Numbered from the stretch's first letter, positions 25,703 through 34,363 are shown. The stretch: DNA of 45,708 bases from Gemmatimonadota bacterium (GCA_003152485.1 PMAE01000055.1:13530-59237), one strand, 5' to 3'. The notes: generated by a model from the letters alone, not told the origin. Numbers and translations are program-made.

Positions 25703-28393
25703 CTACCGGCTCCCCGTCGAGTCAGCGACGTGTTTGAGTGAGTCTGCGCGGTGCCGACGTAACGACACGGCGCGGCGAACGGCCGCCATCTCGGCGGCTG
25801 CCTCTGGTGTGAGTGCGTCGCTGAACGCGGCGCTCGCCCGGAGTTCGGCCGCGGTCTTGGGCGGCTTGGGACGCGAGGCCGCGATCGCCGCTTCGGTGCG
25901 GGGGATCGGGGCTGCTCCCGGTGAGTAGACCGCGGCAGGATTGGCGCGCAACGGGTGCGTGACCAGCGCCGTGTCACCGGCGCGCGCCAATCCCGCGCGA
26001 GTGCCGGCATACGAGGCAGGGGTTGCGGCGGGTCCGATTGGCAGCCGTGGCGTTGCGGATGCGCCAGGCATCGCCACCGTGTCGGGCGGCAAGTTCGTGG
26101 CGGACGCCGCGAGCGAATCGATCGTCGACGCCGCAGCGGGGGCCGCTGTCGTCGGGGTCTCGGCGGTGGTCGTCGCGGGTGACGGAGCAGGATTCGTGTT
26201 CGATTCCCGCCGCGGCGCATTCGTTGGTGCACTCGCCGTCGTCACCACGCGGAATATCACGATGCTCGCCGCCGCGACGGCAATGACTCCGCAGGCCACC
26301 GCCATCGTGTACAGCCGCGTGCGTGTGCGATGGAGTCGCGGCCGGGTCGGCGGCTCACGCATCGCGGTGCTGTTTCGCGGCTCGACATTCAGCGCACTCG
26401 CCGCTGACGCACTCTCAGCGTTCGCGCGGAGTTGGTTGGCCTCGACCGACATCGCGACTGCCGCAACGACTGCGGGTTCAGACGGCAGGAGATCCAAATG
26501 CGGCGCAAGCGCTGCGGAGACGCGTGGTGACGCGACAGGCACTCCCTGCCCTGGGAGAGGCGGAGCGAATGGCGAGCGAGACGGCTGCGGCAGCGCCACC
26601 GGGGCGTCCGCGACTTCGGCTGACCCATCCGCGGCTGCGTCGGCCCGCAATTCCGCAGGCGATTCCGGATGCGATTCGGGATGCGATTCCGCGGATGCCT
26701 CCGCGAGCGACGCCGCACGGCGCGCCGCACGTCTATCCGCGCGCCCTTTCGCACGCCGATCCCGGCGCGGCGCCTCAGCACTCGCTCCCGCCGCTGAGGT
26801 GGGCGCAACCGACGGCGACGAATCACTTTGGACCGGTACAACCGACGCGTCGGGCACGGGCGATACGGGTGTTGCGAAGGCAGCTGTCGCAGCCGATGCA
26901 ATTGACGCAACCGGCGCCAATGACGCCGACGATTCTTCCGATGCCGCTGGTGGCGCCACAACTGGCGCGGCGACCGATCCGGGAGTCACCTCGGCGGGAG
27001 CCACCGCGGCAGGGATCACCGCGATGGGAGCGGCCGATGCGGGAGCCACCGATGCGGAGGCAACCGGTACCGCGGCAACGGACGCGGGCGCAATCGGCTC
27101 GGCCGGTGGTGGCGCGGACGCCGCGGGAGTCGCCGACTTCGGTGGTGTCCACCGCGCCGATGCCAGTGCCGCCATATGGGCCGGCATGGGCGGCACTGGC
27201 GGGAGCATCGACATGGGCACGGCCATCGGCGGTGGCGTGGCCGACCGCTGGCGCGGACTGGTTCGCGGGTCGGCCGAGGGTGCGGTCCGAGGCTCTGGCG
27301 GGCGAGGCCGATCAAAGGGCGGACGCTGGCGATTGACGCCCGGTGCTGTAACGCCGGGAGCTGTCACGGTCGATGAAGCGGCGGGTGTTCGACTCGCACC
27401 GCTCAACGGGTCACCAACGGGACGGACGGCCGGCCGGCTCGGACGCGAGACGCGGGGGGGCGGCGAGAGTCGTACGGCCGGCGCCTTGGCCTTTGGGTCG
27501 TGCAGCGCAGCCAGCTCGGCGAGCGGAAGGGCCAACGTCGGCTCGCCCTCGGCGGCGGACCCGGCCCACGGTTCGAGTGGGATGCCGAGTTCGAGCGGGA
27601 CGTCGTGGTCGAGCACCTCGTGGACCGCACGCGGCGGTTCCATCGCGGCGACCGCGTCGCGAGCGTCGGTCCACGGCTCGCCGACGACGGCGCCGCTGCA
27701 CGCGCAGCCCAGCCGGGGCGCGAGATCGATGACCCGGCGCTCTTTCTCCGAGATGCGGAACGCCACCTCGGCGAGGAAGTCGCGCGCCGAGGGCTCGATC
27801 AGCATGTATCCGCGTTTCTCGGCGTACAGCCAATTGGGTGCGGGTGCGCCGCCCGGCAATGAATAGAACCGCCGGGCATCGCGAGTCAGCCGCTCGTCAA
27901 CATCAGATGATTGGTCCGCCGGCACGATGCCGCGCTTGGTGAGGCTGCGCAGCAGCGCGTTCGGCGTGGCGTGGCGATCGATCGCGGGGTCCGATGCACC
28001 CGGGCATTCGCCGACATACGTGATGTGGACGCCGGTCGCACCAGCCCGCGCGCGGAGATACCGCGCCGCGAGCACCGGAGGCGATGCCATCGGGAGCAGA
28101 TGCGGCACGAGGTTCCCCACTCGCCGCAACCGCTCGGCGACGCGGGGACAGGAACAGAGTACGACCGAGTCTTGGCCGCGGGCGGCGATCTCGTTGAGGC
28201 ACCCCGCGGCGACGAGCTCATCACCCCAACTCGCCGGGATGACCGCGCTATACCCCGCCGCGTAGCAGGCATTCGTGAGCTGCGCGGGTGTCGCAGGGCG
28301 CACCGCTAGCAGCGCGTCGGCGCCGAGGATGATGATCGCGGGTGTTGCGGGCGCGGAACGCGCGGAGAGCGCGGCCGCCGGAGCTGGTGACAT
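25703..28393 (-). CDS. Membrane protein with an [FeFe]-hydrogenase-like N-terminal domain
   Basis: The 896-residue protein has three parts. Residues about 15-260 resemble the large-subunit C-terminal (H-cluster) domain of [FeFe] hydrogenases, with counterparts of L1 (LCSCPRV, Cys80/Cys82), the PHLLPMASPPVLAARYL helix, L2 (YVGECPG, Cys130) and L3 (LGCACSGAVVG, Cys230/Cys232). No ferredoxin domain precedes it. Residues about 290-690 are Ala/Pro/Ser-rich low complexity, then one membrane helix (about 695-719), then an Ala/Pro-rich tail ending in a charged helix. The catalytic loops deviate from the TSCCP and MPCxxK consensus, so catalysis is doubtful and a redox- or gas-sensing role is possible (inference). 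It lies 123 bases downstream of the sigma/anti-sigma/thioredoxin operon on the same strand. The 125 bases between it and the acylase gene show only GC-rich imperfect dyads. Confidence 0.7.
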   Translation of the reverse strand: MSPAPAAALSARSAPATPAIIILGADALLAVRPATPAQLTNACYAAGYSAVIPASWGDELVAAGCLNEIAARGQDSVVLCSCPRVAERLRRVGNLVPHLLPMASPPVLAARYLRARAGATGVHITYVGECPGASDPAIDRHATPNALLRSLTKRGIVPADQSSDVDERLTRDARRFYSLPGGAPAPNWLYAEKRGYMLIEPSARDFLAEVAFRISEKERRVIDLAPRLGCACSGAVVGEPWTDARDAVAAMEPPRAVHEVLDHDVPLELGIPLEPWAGSAAEGEPTLALPLAELAALHDPKAKAPAVRLSPPPRVSRPSRPAVRPVGDPLSGASRTPAASSTVTAPGVTAPGVNRQRPPFDRPRPPEPRTAPSADPRTSPRQRSATPPPMAVPMSMLPPVPPMPAHMAALASARWTPPKSATPAASAPPPAEPIAPASVAAVPVASASVAPASAAPIAVIPAAVAPAEVTPGSVAAPVVAPPAASEESSASLAPVASIASAATAAFATPVSPVPDASVVPVQSDSSPSVAPTSAAGASAEAPRRDRRAKGRADRRAARRAASLAEASAESHPESHPESPAELRADAAADGSAEVADAPVALPQPSRSPFAPPLPGQGVPVASPRVSAALAPHLDLLPSEPAVVAAVAMSVEANQLRANAESASAASALNVEPRNSTAMREPPTRPRLHRTRTRLYTMAVACGVIAVAAASIVIFRVVTTASAPTNAPRRESNTNPAPSPATTTAETPTTAAPAAASTIDSLAASATNLPPDTVAMPGASATPRLPIGPAATPASYAGTRAGLARAGDTALVTHPLRANPAAVYSPGAAPIPRTEAAIAASRPKPPKTAAELRASAAFSDALTPEAAAEMAAVRRAVSLRRHRADSLKHVADSTGSR

Positions 28394-28477
28394 GACGCGG
28401 AGTTGAGTTGCGCGCTCGCCGTCCGCGATCCGACGGAAGCACCTGCATCGCCGGGTCGAAAATGAGCAAACGCTTAC

Positions 28478-28508
28478 GGAATCCTCATTACTCGACGAAT
28501 GGGATTCC
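28478..28508 (-). terminator. Hairpin after the thioredoxin gene
   Basis: Arms GGAATCC and GGATTCC, extended by CATT/AATG past a one-base bulge, form an 11-bp stem 9 bases after the thioredoxin stop. On the minus strand only a weak T-containing stretch (GTAAGCGTTTGC) follows, so it may be an inefficient terminator or an RNA-processing or stability element before the hydrogenase-like gene. Confidence 0.4.
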
Positions 28509-28516
28509 CCTCCGTT

Positions 28517-29176
28517 TCACCCCACGGTCCGGGACGGAGCCGCCGGGGCATCGGGCGCCGAGTCTCCCGCGTCGCGGAACCCGACGGCGTCACGACCCGA
28601 ACCGGTCAGCGCATGCTCGATGCGCGTGAGGACCTCATCGACCGTCGTCGCACCATGATCGCGCGCGTACCACCGCCGCACCTCGCGATACCGGTCCTCC
28701 TTGGTCAGCGTGCGCCCTTCGCCCACGACCCAGGCCTGCAGCGCGGCAGGGCGCGGGCCCCACCACGCACACTCGCGGTAGGTCGGGTCGAGAATCATGA
28801 CCACCGGGATCGATCGCGAGCCGTTGGTCAAATGCGCGTCCATGAGGTCGAGGTTGGCGTCGCGCCCGAGCACCCGCAGGTCGATGTTCGGGGCATGTTC
28901 CGTGAGACGACCGAGGACAGGCAAGGTGTTCACGGCGTCGCCGCACCAGTCTTCGACCAAGACGAGCAGATGCCAGGGGCCGCCAAGCGTCTCGGCGCGG
29001 GCGAGGGCCGCATCCTCTATGCGGGCGCGCGAGTACACGGCGCGCCAGAGATCCGCATTCGCGACCGCCGCGGCCAGGAATTCAGTGAGGGAACGTCCGG
29101 CGGCGAACCGCTCCTGGAGGGAGCCGACTGACTCCCCGCCGACGATCGGCGGCGCCACGACGGGCGTCGTCGTCAT
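28517..29176 (-). CDS. Thioredoxin-family protein
   Basis: The 219-residue cytoplasmic protein has a thioredoxin-like core (WHLLVLVEDWCGDAVNTLPVLGRLTE, then SIPVVMILDPTYRE with the conserved cis-Pro region). The active site is WCGDA, with a single Cys and Ala at the usual second-Cys position. It is therefore probably a monothiol member of the thioredoxin-like family (PF14595 type) rather than a classical disulfide reductase. The start is the ATG at 29176, 11 bases after the anti-sigma stop, so it belongs to the sigma operon. The C-terminal tail (from SGRDAVGF) is low complexity. Confidence 0.82.
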   Translation of the reverse strand: MTTTPVVAPPIVGGESVGSLQERFAAGRSLTEFLAAAVANADLWRAVYSRARIEDAALARAETLGGPWHLLVLVEDWCGDAVNTLPVLGRLTEHAPNIDLRVLGRDANLDLMDAHLTNGSRSIPVVMILDPTYRECAWWGPRPAALQAWVVGEGRTLTKEDRYREVRRWYARDHGATTVDEVLTRIEHALTGSGRDAVGFRDAGDSAPDAPAAPSRTVG

Positions 29177-29187
29177 TGCACCACGCG

Positions 29188-30084
29188 CTACTTGCCTGGG
29201 CGATTGGCGGTGGCGGCGATGATGAGCGCGCCGGTGGGCTGCGGGACGCCGCCGGCCGGCTCTTCGGTCACCGCGATGGCGCGGAGGGAATCCGCGGCGA
29301 GTGGGTATGTGGCCTGGACCTCGGCACCGCCGTCCGGCTGCGGGTTGAACGTCCCCGCGCTGATCTTCGCGTGGGGGGTGACGAGCCACAACTGATACGT
29401 CTTGCCGGCCGCCGGTGCCGGCAGATCGCGCGCGACGAGCGTCCATCGGTTGGCCGCGTGATCCCAGAACATCCACGCCCACGGCGCCCGCACGGCGCTC
29501 GATGTGAGTTGCATCGTGGAGACTTGCTTGCCGGTGACCGCGCGCACGAACGCGTCGCGGGCCTCCACCGAGTCGCGCAATGCCTGGACGCGTGCCAGCA
29601 GAGTCGTGCGCTCGGCGGTGAACTGCTCGCCGTCGAGCGTCGCACGATGTTGCACGGCGATCACGCCAATGATTCCCGCCGCGATCGCGAGGCCCCAGCC
29701 GAGGACCGGCGATGCCGCCCACGAGCGACGCGTCTGCCCCGCCCCGCCGGCGATCGCGCGAGGGGGTGGCCACGGGCTGCCCGACGCGGGCGGCCCGTCG
29801 GACGCGGCCGCCGGTTGGGAGCCATCGGCGACCGACAGATCGGCTCGGGCTCGGGCCAGGAGGCGGGTGCGGACGCGCGCGCGGCTCACCGCATCGACGG
29901 TGACCGGTGGGGCCGCGAATGCCAGTTGGGCAAGGGCGTCGCGGAGCGCGATGAGCGTCGGCCCGCACTCGGGACATCCCGTGGCGTGGGCTACGACCCC
30001 GGCCTGGTCATCGGGCGACAATGCGTCGAGCGCCGCCTCCGGCAGCAGTTCAGCCGCCTCCGAATGACTCACGTCCCGGCTCAC
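29188..30084 (-). CDS. Anti-sigma factor, RskA type with zinc-binding N-terminus
   Basis: The 298-residue protein has a ZAS-like N-terminus with His33, Cys37 and Cys40 (HATGCPEC), a Pro/Ala linker, one membrane helix (VLGWGLAIAAGIIGVIAV, about 128-146), a short coiled segment and a periplasmic RskA domain (WTLVARDLPAPAAGKTYQLWLV ... GALIIAATANRPG). It should hold the ECF sigma factor at the membrane until an envelope or redox signal leads to proteolysis or zinc loss. Its GTG overlaps the sigma stop in a GTGA quartet. The HxxxCxxC motif and the downstream thioredoxin suggest possible redox control (inference). Confidence 0.9.
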   Translation of the reverse strand: MSRDVSHSEAAELLPEAALDALSPDDQAGVVAHATGCPECGPTLIALRDALAQLAFAAPPVTVDAVSRARVRTRLLARARADLSVADGSQPAAASDGPPASGSPWPPPRAIAGGAGQTRRSWAASPVLGWGLAIAAGIIGVIAVQHRATLDGEQFTAERTTLLARVQALRDSVEARDAFVRAVTGKQVSTMQLTSSAVRAPWAWMFWDHAANRWTLVARDLPAPAAGKTYQLWLVTPHAKISAGTFNPQPDGGAEVQATYPLAADSLRAIAVTEEPAGGVPQPTGALIIAATANRPGK

Positions 30085-30722
30085 GAGCGTCCCTCCCCCT
30101 CGTTTCGATAGGTGGCGAGGCAGTCGCGCAGCTTCTGGGCAGCGAGCCGGGTGCGCGTCTTCACCGTGCCAAGCGGTTGGCCCGTGCGGTCGGCGATCTC
30201 GGCCTGACTCAAGCCGGCGAAGTACGCGAGCTCGAGGACCTCTCGTTGTTCGCGCGGCAGCGTCTGCAGCGCCTGGGCGACAATCGTCCGGCGTTCGGAG
30301 GCTTCGGCTCGAACGGAAGGATCGTCCGCGGCGGACGTCGCACCCCCGGCGCCGGAGTCATCGAGCGAGACGGGCGTGAGTGGCTCTTCGCGCAGTCGCC
30401 GCCGTGACCGCAACCGGTCGAGGGCTCGGGTCCGCGCGATGGTGAGCAGCCAGGTGCCGACCTCTCCGCGCGATCCATCGTAGCGAGAGGCTTGGCGCCA
30501 CACCTGCCAGAACGCCTCCTCCACGACATCCTCGGCGTCGTCCCCATCTCTGACCAGGCGGAGCACAAGCGAGAACACGGGCCGCGACCAGCGGTCGTAG
30601 AGTTGTGCCAGGGCTGCGTCGTCTCCAGCACTCATCCGCGCCACCAGTTCACGGTCGTCGCTCCCGGACGGCGAAGAGACCGTCCTGGGAGAGTACGAAT
30701 GAGTGGGGGCCGGCGGATTCAT
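30081..30722 (-). CDS. ECF-type RNA polymerase sigma factor
   Basis: The 213-residue protein has sigma region 2 (LAQLYDRWSRPVFSLVLRLVRDGDDAEDVVEEAFWQVWRQ) and region 4 (LQTLPREQREVLELAYFAGLSQAEIADRTGQPLGTVKTRTRLAAQKLRD). These identify an ECF sigma factor of the SigK/RskA-partnered kind. The ATG at 30722 starts a plausible N-terminus; the open frame runs further upstream, but a promoter at 30733-30760 lies there. It is co-transcribed with its anti-sigma and a thioredoxin. Confidence 0.95.
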   Translation of the reverse strand: MNPPAPTHSYSPRTVSSPSGSDDRELVARMSAGDDAALAQLYDRWSRPVFSLVLRLVRDGDDAEDVVEEAFWQVWRQASRYDGSRGEVGTWLLTIARTRALDRLRSRRRLREEPLTPVSLDDSGAGGATSAADDPSVRAEASERRTIVAQALQTLPREQREVLELAYFAGLSQAEIADRTGQPLGTVKTRTRLAAQKLRDCLATYRNEGEGRS

Positions 30723-30732
30723 TCTCTGCGAA

Positions 30733-30760
30733 TGTATAGTCTGCAGCAAAGGCCGTGCAA
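30733..30760 (-). promoter_or_regulatory. Promoter of the ECF sigma operon
   Basis: On the minus strand TTGCAC (30760-30755) and TATACA (30738-30733) are separated by 16 bases, and the ATG lies 10 bases after the -10. These are housekeeping-type boxes, so basal expression probably does not depend on the ECF factor itself. The 5' leader would be only about 3 bases. Confidence 0.55.
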
Positions 30761-30830
30761 ATTGCGGGCGACGGCGAACGGGTAAGGTCTGGGCGACGTG
30801 GCGCAGGGATTCCAGCCGCGGCCCATTTGG

Positions 30831-30860
30831 TTGTCTCACGGTCGCCACAGTACCTAGCTT
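30831..30860 (+). promoter_or_regulatory. Promoter of the zinc-ribbon gene, probably leaderless
   Basis: TTGTCT (30831-30836) and TAGCTT (30855-30860) are 18 bases apart. The ATG begins 6 bases after the -10, the spacing seen for leaderless genes with a TANNNT box. No Shine-Dalgarno sequence is visible. Confidence 0.5.
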
Positions 30861-30866
30861 ACGCGC

Positions 30867-31781
30867 ATGACCGCCCCCTCATCCGATCGTCCGTCGGCGT
30901 CCACGCCGAGCGGCCACGCGAGCACTACGCCGGCCGTCGCTTCGGATGGAGGCCCAGCGGCCGGGCGCCGGTGCGGGAACTGTGGGGCCGCATCGACCGG
31001 CGGGCGGTTTTGCGCCGACTGCGGCGCGCCGTTCGAGGGAGCGCTCTGCGCGGCGTGTCGCTCATCGCTGACCGCGGGCGCCAAATTCTGCCATCGATGT
31101 GGTACGGCCGTGGGGGCCGCGTCACCCATGGACGGACGGAGCGCGACCTTGCTGCCGTGGGCGGTGACCGCGATCGCGCTCATCGCGATGATCGCGGTCG
31201 TCGCCGGCCGCAACTTCGGCATGGGGCTGGGTCGATCGGGCCCGGTGGCGCAGACGGACCCGAGTGCCGCGGACCAACCGGTCACGGGCGACGCCCCGTT
31301 CGCGAACGGCGCCGGGTCTGGCGCCGAGGTTGTCCGTGCCCCGGACATCTCCGCGATGTCTCCGGGCGAGCGGGCCGATCGATTGTTCGATCGTGTGATG
31401 CGACTCAAGGAAGAGGGCAAGCAGGACAGCGTCGAGTTCTTCGCACCGATGGTCATGTCCGCCTATCAGATGATGGGCCCGCTGAACGCGGATCAACACT
31501 ACGACCTCGGTCGGATTGGCGAGGTTACGGGGGTCACCGATCTGGCGCGGGCAGAGGCGGACACCATCTTGCGGGCCAATCCAACGCATCTCTTGGGGCT
31601 CGCGCTCGCGGCGCACGCCGCGACGGCGGCCAACCGGACGCCGGCAGCGCGCGGCTATTATCGGCGCCTTCTCGTCGCGGCCCCGGGAGAGACCGCAAAA
31701 GGGCTTCCGGAGTACGCGCGGCATCGAAATGATATCGACGCGGCCATTGCGGAAGGGAAGAAGCTGGCGGGAGGCACTTAG
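30867..31781 (+). CDS. Double zinc-ribbon membrane protein with TPR-like C-terminus
   Basis: The 304-residue protein has four Cys pairs near the N-terminus (RCGNCG, FCADCG, LCAACR, FCHRCG), which form two zinc ribbons. One membrane helix follows (about 93-113; AVTAIALIAMIAVVAG), then a low-complexity linker and a helical C-terminal domain (ADQHYDLGRIGEVTGVTDLARAEADTILRANPTHLLGL) that resembles TPR repeats. The role is unknown; such proteins are usually annotated as zinc-ribbon domain proteins. The linker codon stretch APFANGAG coincides with a REP-like palindrome core (31296-31309). The stop codon lies inside a GT-rich heptamer repeat. Confidence 0.75.
   Translation: MTAPSSDRPSASTPSGHASTTPAVASDGGPAAGRRCGNCGAASTGGRFCADCGAPFEGALCAACRSSLTAGAKFCHRCGTAVGAASPMDGRSATLLPWAVTAIALIAMIAVVAGRNFGMGLGRSGPVAQTDPSAADQPVTGDAPFANGAGSGAEVVRAPDISAMSPGERADRLFDRVMRLKEEGKQDSVEFFAPMVMSAYQMMGPLNADQHYDLGRIGEVTGVTDLARAEADTILRANPTHLLGLALAAHAATAANRTPAARGYYRRLLVAAPGETAKGLPEYARHRNDIDAAIAEGKKLAGGT
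31296..31309. repeat. REP-like palindrome core inside the zinc-ribbon gene
   Basis: CCGTTCGCGAACGG is a perfect 14-bp palindrome identical to the core at 35647-35660. It lies in the low-complexity linker of the zinc-ribbon protein, where an insertion would be tolerated. Confidence 0.6.
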
Positions 31782-31801
31782 TGGTTGGTGGTTGGTGGTT
31801 A
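31781..31801. repeat. GTGGTTG heptamer tandem repeat
   Basis: Two copies of GTGGTTG and one of GTGGTTA run in tandem directly from the stop codon of the zinc-ribbon gene. The same degenerate unit occurs after csoR and after the HD-GYP gene. Confidence 0.8.
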
Positions 31802-31842
31802 GCAGATAGCGATTTGGCGTTGGCGGCGAGGGCACGTGGTCC

Positions 31843-31875
31843 CCGCAGTAGGGGCTGTTCGCGAACGACCCACGT
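31843..31875. repeat. REP-like palindromic element, copy before mqnD
   Basis: CGCAGTAGGGGCTGTTCGCG leads into an imperfect inverted repeat centred on GTTCGCGAAC (31857-31866) and then CCCACG. It closely matches the element at 35636-35667. It lies just upstream of the mqnD start. Confidence 0.7.
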
Positions 31876-31887
31876 GGTGGTGAGCGG

Positions 31888-32799
31888 GTGGGAATACTCA
31901 AACGAAACACAACGACGCATACGATGATCGCGACTGCTTCGCGCGGGACGGATACGGGGACGGCGACGGGCCAGGTGATCCATCTGGCGCACAGCCCGGA
32001 TTCGGACGACGCGTTCATGTTCTACGGGTTGGCTCAGGGGAAGGTGGACACCGAGGGTCTCCGGTACATCCATGAGTTGCAGGACATCGAGACGTTGAAT
32101 CAGCGGGCGCGACGCGCTGAGCTGGAAGTCACGGCCGTGTCCATCCACGCGTACGCGTATCTCACGGATCGCTACGCGCTGCTTCCTCACGGGGCGTCGA
32201 TCGGCGATCGATATGGGCCGCGACTCGTGGCGCGGGAGCCGTTGTCGCGCGCGGACGTTCGCGGGCGCCGGATCGCGATCCCCGGGCCACTCACGACCGC
32301 CTATCTCGCGCTGCGGCTGTACGAGCCCGATTTCATTGCGGTGCCGACGCCGTTCGATCAGATCGAAGCCGCGGTGCTAGCCGGTGATGCAGAGCTCGGC
32401 CTCTTAATTCACGAGGGACAGCTCACCTACGCGGACGAAGGGTTGCACCTCGTGGCCGACATGGGTGCGTGGTGGTACGAGGAGACCGGATTGCCGCTGC
32501 CGTTGGGTGGTAATGTGATTCGCAAAGACCTGGGTCCTGCGCTGATCGCGAAAGTCTCGCGGCAGTTGAAGGAGAGCATCGCCTACGGCCTCGCACATCG
32601 CGAGGCCGCGCTCGACCACGCCATGCAATACGCGCGCGGCCTCGCGCGGCGGAAGGCGGACACCTTCGTGGGGATGTACGTGAACGAATGGACGCTCGAC
32701 TACGGCGATCGCGGCCGCGCAGCCGTCCGCGAGCTGATCGGACGCGGCGTGTCGAGCGGGATGATTCCCGGCCCCGTCACGATCGAATTCGCGGATTAG
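31888..32799 (+). CDS. mqnD: 1,4-dihydroxy-6-naphthoate synthase MqnD
   Basis: The 303-residue protein carries the MqnD/MqnA-type periplasmic-binding fold with LAHSPDSDDAFMFYGLAQGKVDTEG, VSIHAYAYLTDRYALLPHGAS and GELGLLIHEGQLTYADEG-like segments. It catalyses the late step of the futalosine route to menaquinone, turning cyclic dehypoxanthine futalosine into 1,4-dihydroxy-6-naphthoate. The first codon is either this GTG, preceded by a weak GGTGGTGA, or the ATG at 31924. The mature fold starts after both. No other mqn gene is nearby, so the pathway is dispersed in this genome. Confidence 0.93.
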   Translation: MGILKRNTTTHTMIATASRGTDTGTATGQVIHLAHSPDSDDAFMFYGLAQGKVDTEGLRYIHELQDIETLNQRARRAELEVTAVSIHAYAYLTDRYALLPHGASIGDRYGPRLVAREPLSRADVRGRRIAIPGPLTTAYLALRLYEPDFIAVPTPFDQIEAAVLAGDAELGLLIHEGQLTYADEGLHLVADMGAWWYEETGLPLPLGGNVIRKDLGPALIAKVSRQLKESIAYGLAHREAALDHAMQYARGLARRKADTFVGMYVNEWTLDYGDRGRAAVRELIGRGVSSGMIPGPVTIEFAD

Positions 32800-32911
32800 C
32801 GGTTCCGAGGAAGCAGCTCGTGGTTCATGAAGAAACGCTAATCATGTTCGACGGAGGTCGAGTGTCGGTCAGGCTGCGTTACAGGCATTTCCGACGGGGC
32901 GTCTTGTTGCT

Positions 32912-34363
32912 GTGAGCCGGTCCGCCCCCCAGTCTCGTCGCGTCACGCGTGCCGGGGCCCCATCCGCGATGGGCTCCAATGATGTAGCGGCCGTCACGGA
33001 CCCCATCGCGGAGAGCGAGGCGCTCGCGGAGATCGCGCGCGGACTCGCGGGCGCGGCGAACGACCTCGGAGCGTCGTTCGACCTGTTGGCGACTGGCGCG
33101 GTCACACTCCTGGCCGCGGCCGGTGCGATCGTCGCGCAGATCGAGGGTGACGTCTTCCACGTCTCCGCCGCGGCCGGGTCTCTGGTCCCGATGATCGGAT
33201 TTCGCGCGCCGTTGGCGGACTCGTTCGCGGCCGCGGTCATGGGCCGCGGCCACGCTGTCACGCTCAATGATGCGGCCAGCGATCCACGCCTCGAGCGGCT
33301 GTTCCTCGCGGCGTTCGACCCCCGACAACTGGTCGTCGCCCCGATGATGGCGGAGCGGGAGGGACGAGGATTCGTCCTCGCACTGAACAGCGGGCGCGGC
33401 GCCTTCACGGTCGGCGATGGCTTGACCCTGCAGCGGATCGCCGACTACGGCGCGATCGCTCTTCGGCACGGCGAACTGATCAAGCAGGTCCGGGACGGAG
33501 CGCAGCAGGCGCGGGAGCGGGAACGTGCCCTCGCTGACACCATGCACCAGACCGAGAAGCTGGCCGCGCTGGGAGAGCTTGTCGCGGGCGTCGCGCACGA
33601 ACTGAACAACCCGCTGACCGGCATCTCGATGTTTGCGCAGTTGCTGCTCGATGACGCGCTCGATGAGGACCAGCGGGAGTCCGTGCGCACGATCAAGCGC
33701 GAGGCCGACCGCGCGGTGGGCGTGATCCGCGACCTGCTCGCGTTCTCCCGGAAGAGCGGTCCGAGAATGGTGGCGGTCGATCTGAACGCCCTGATCAACC
33801 AGACGCTCCGATTGCGCGCGTACTCACTGCAGACGGCTGGAGTGCAGGTCACGGCGACCCTCGACCCGGCGCTCCCGGCAATTGCGGGGGACGACCGCAA
33901 GCTGCAGCAGGTGTTGCTCAACTTGATCGTGAACGCCGAATACGCGATGCACCGGCAAGGCACTCGGGAGCTCACGGTGCGCACGATGTGGGAGGGTGGC
34001 GCGGGCTCCGGGCGCACGATCGTCGAAATCACGGATACGGGAACCGGCATGGCGCCGGAACTCGTGAAGCACATCTTCGAGCCCTTCTTCACCACCAAAC
34101 CCGCGGGCGTTGGAACCGGACTGGGGCTGAGCGTCAGCTACGGGATCGTGCAAGCCCACGGCGGCACCATCACCGTGCGCAGTGCACCGGGGACGGGATC
34201 CACGTTCGTGATCTCGCTTCCCCTCCGGACGCAACACTTACCAGTCCCGGCTGCGACCGGCCGTCGGTCCCGTTCCGCTCCGTCGCCTACCGCAGCCGAG
34301 CCAGCGGTGTCCACGCTGGTCGCGGCCCCATCACCTTCCTCTTCTGTGCCCGATGCCGACTGA
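32912..34363 (+). CDS. Cytoplasmic GAF-domain histidine kinase
   Basis: The 483-residue protein has an N-terminal GAF-like domain (about 40-190), a short coiled coil, a HisKA domain with H-box ELVAGVAHELNNPLTGISMF (phosphoacceptor His229) and a HATPase domain (LLNLIVNAEYAM, TDTGTGMAPELVKHIFEPFFTTKPAGVGTGLGLSVSYGIVQAHGG). There is no membrane segment, so it senses an internal signal. The low-complexity C-terminus overlaps the next gene by 11 bases, which points to the HD-GYP regulator as its partner. The start is GTG, and Met at codon 20 (32969) is an alternative. Upstream, 32800-32911 shows no clear promoter. Confidence 0.92.
   Translation: MSRSAPQSRRVTRAGAPSAMGSNDVAAVTDPIAESEALAEIARGLAGAANDLGASFDLLATGAVTLLAAAGAIVAQIEGDVFHVSAAAGSLVPMIGFRAPLADSFAAAVMGRGHAVTLNDAASDPRLERLFLAAFDPRQLVVAPMMAEREGRGFVLALNSGRGAFTVGDGLTLQRIADYGAIALRHGELIKQVRDGAQQARERERALADTMHQTEKLAALGELVAGVAHELNNPLTGISMFAQLLLDDALDEDQRESVRTIKREADRAVGVIRDLLAFSRKSGPRMVAVDLNALINQTLRLRAYSLQTAGVQVTATLDPALPAIAGDDRKLQQVLLNLIVNAEYAMHRQGTRELTVRTMWEGGAGSGRTIVEITDTGTGMAPELVKHIFEPFFTTKPAGVGTGLGLSVSYGIVQAHGGTITVRSAPGTGSTFVISLPLRTQHLPVPAATGRRSRSAPSPTAAEPAVSTLVAAPSPSSSVPDAD

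Noticed and set aside
25941-27866. A 641-codon open frame on the plus strand across the hydrogenase-like gene.
   Set aside because: Its product is Ala/Gly/Thr-rich low complexity mirroring the Ala/Pro repeat on the other strand. It has no domain, and the minus frame has a recognisable fold.
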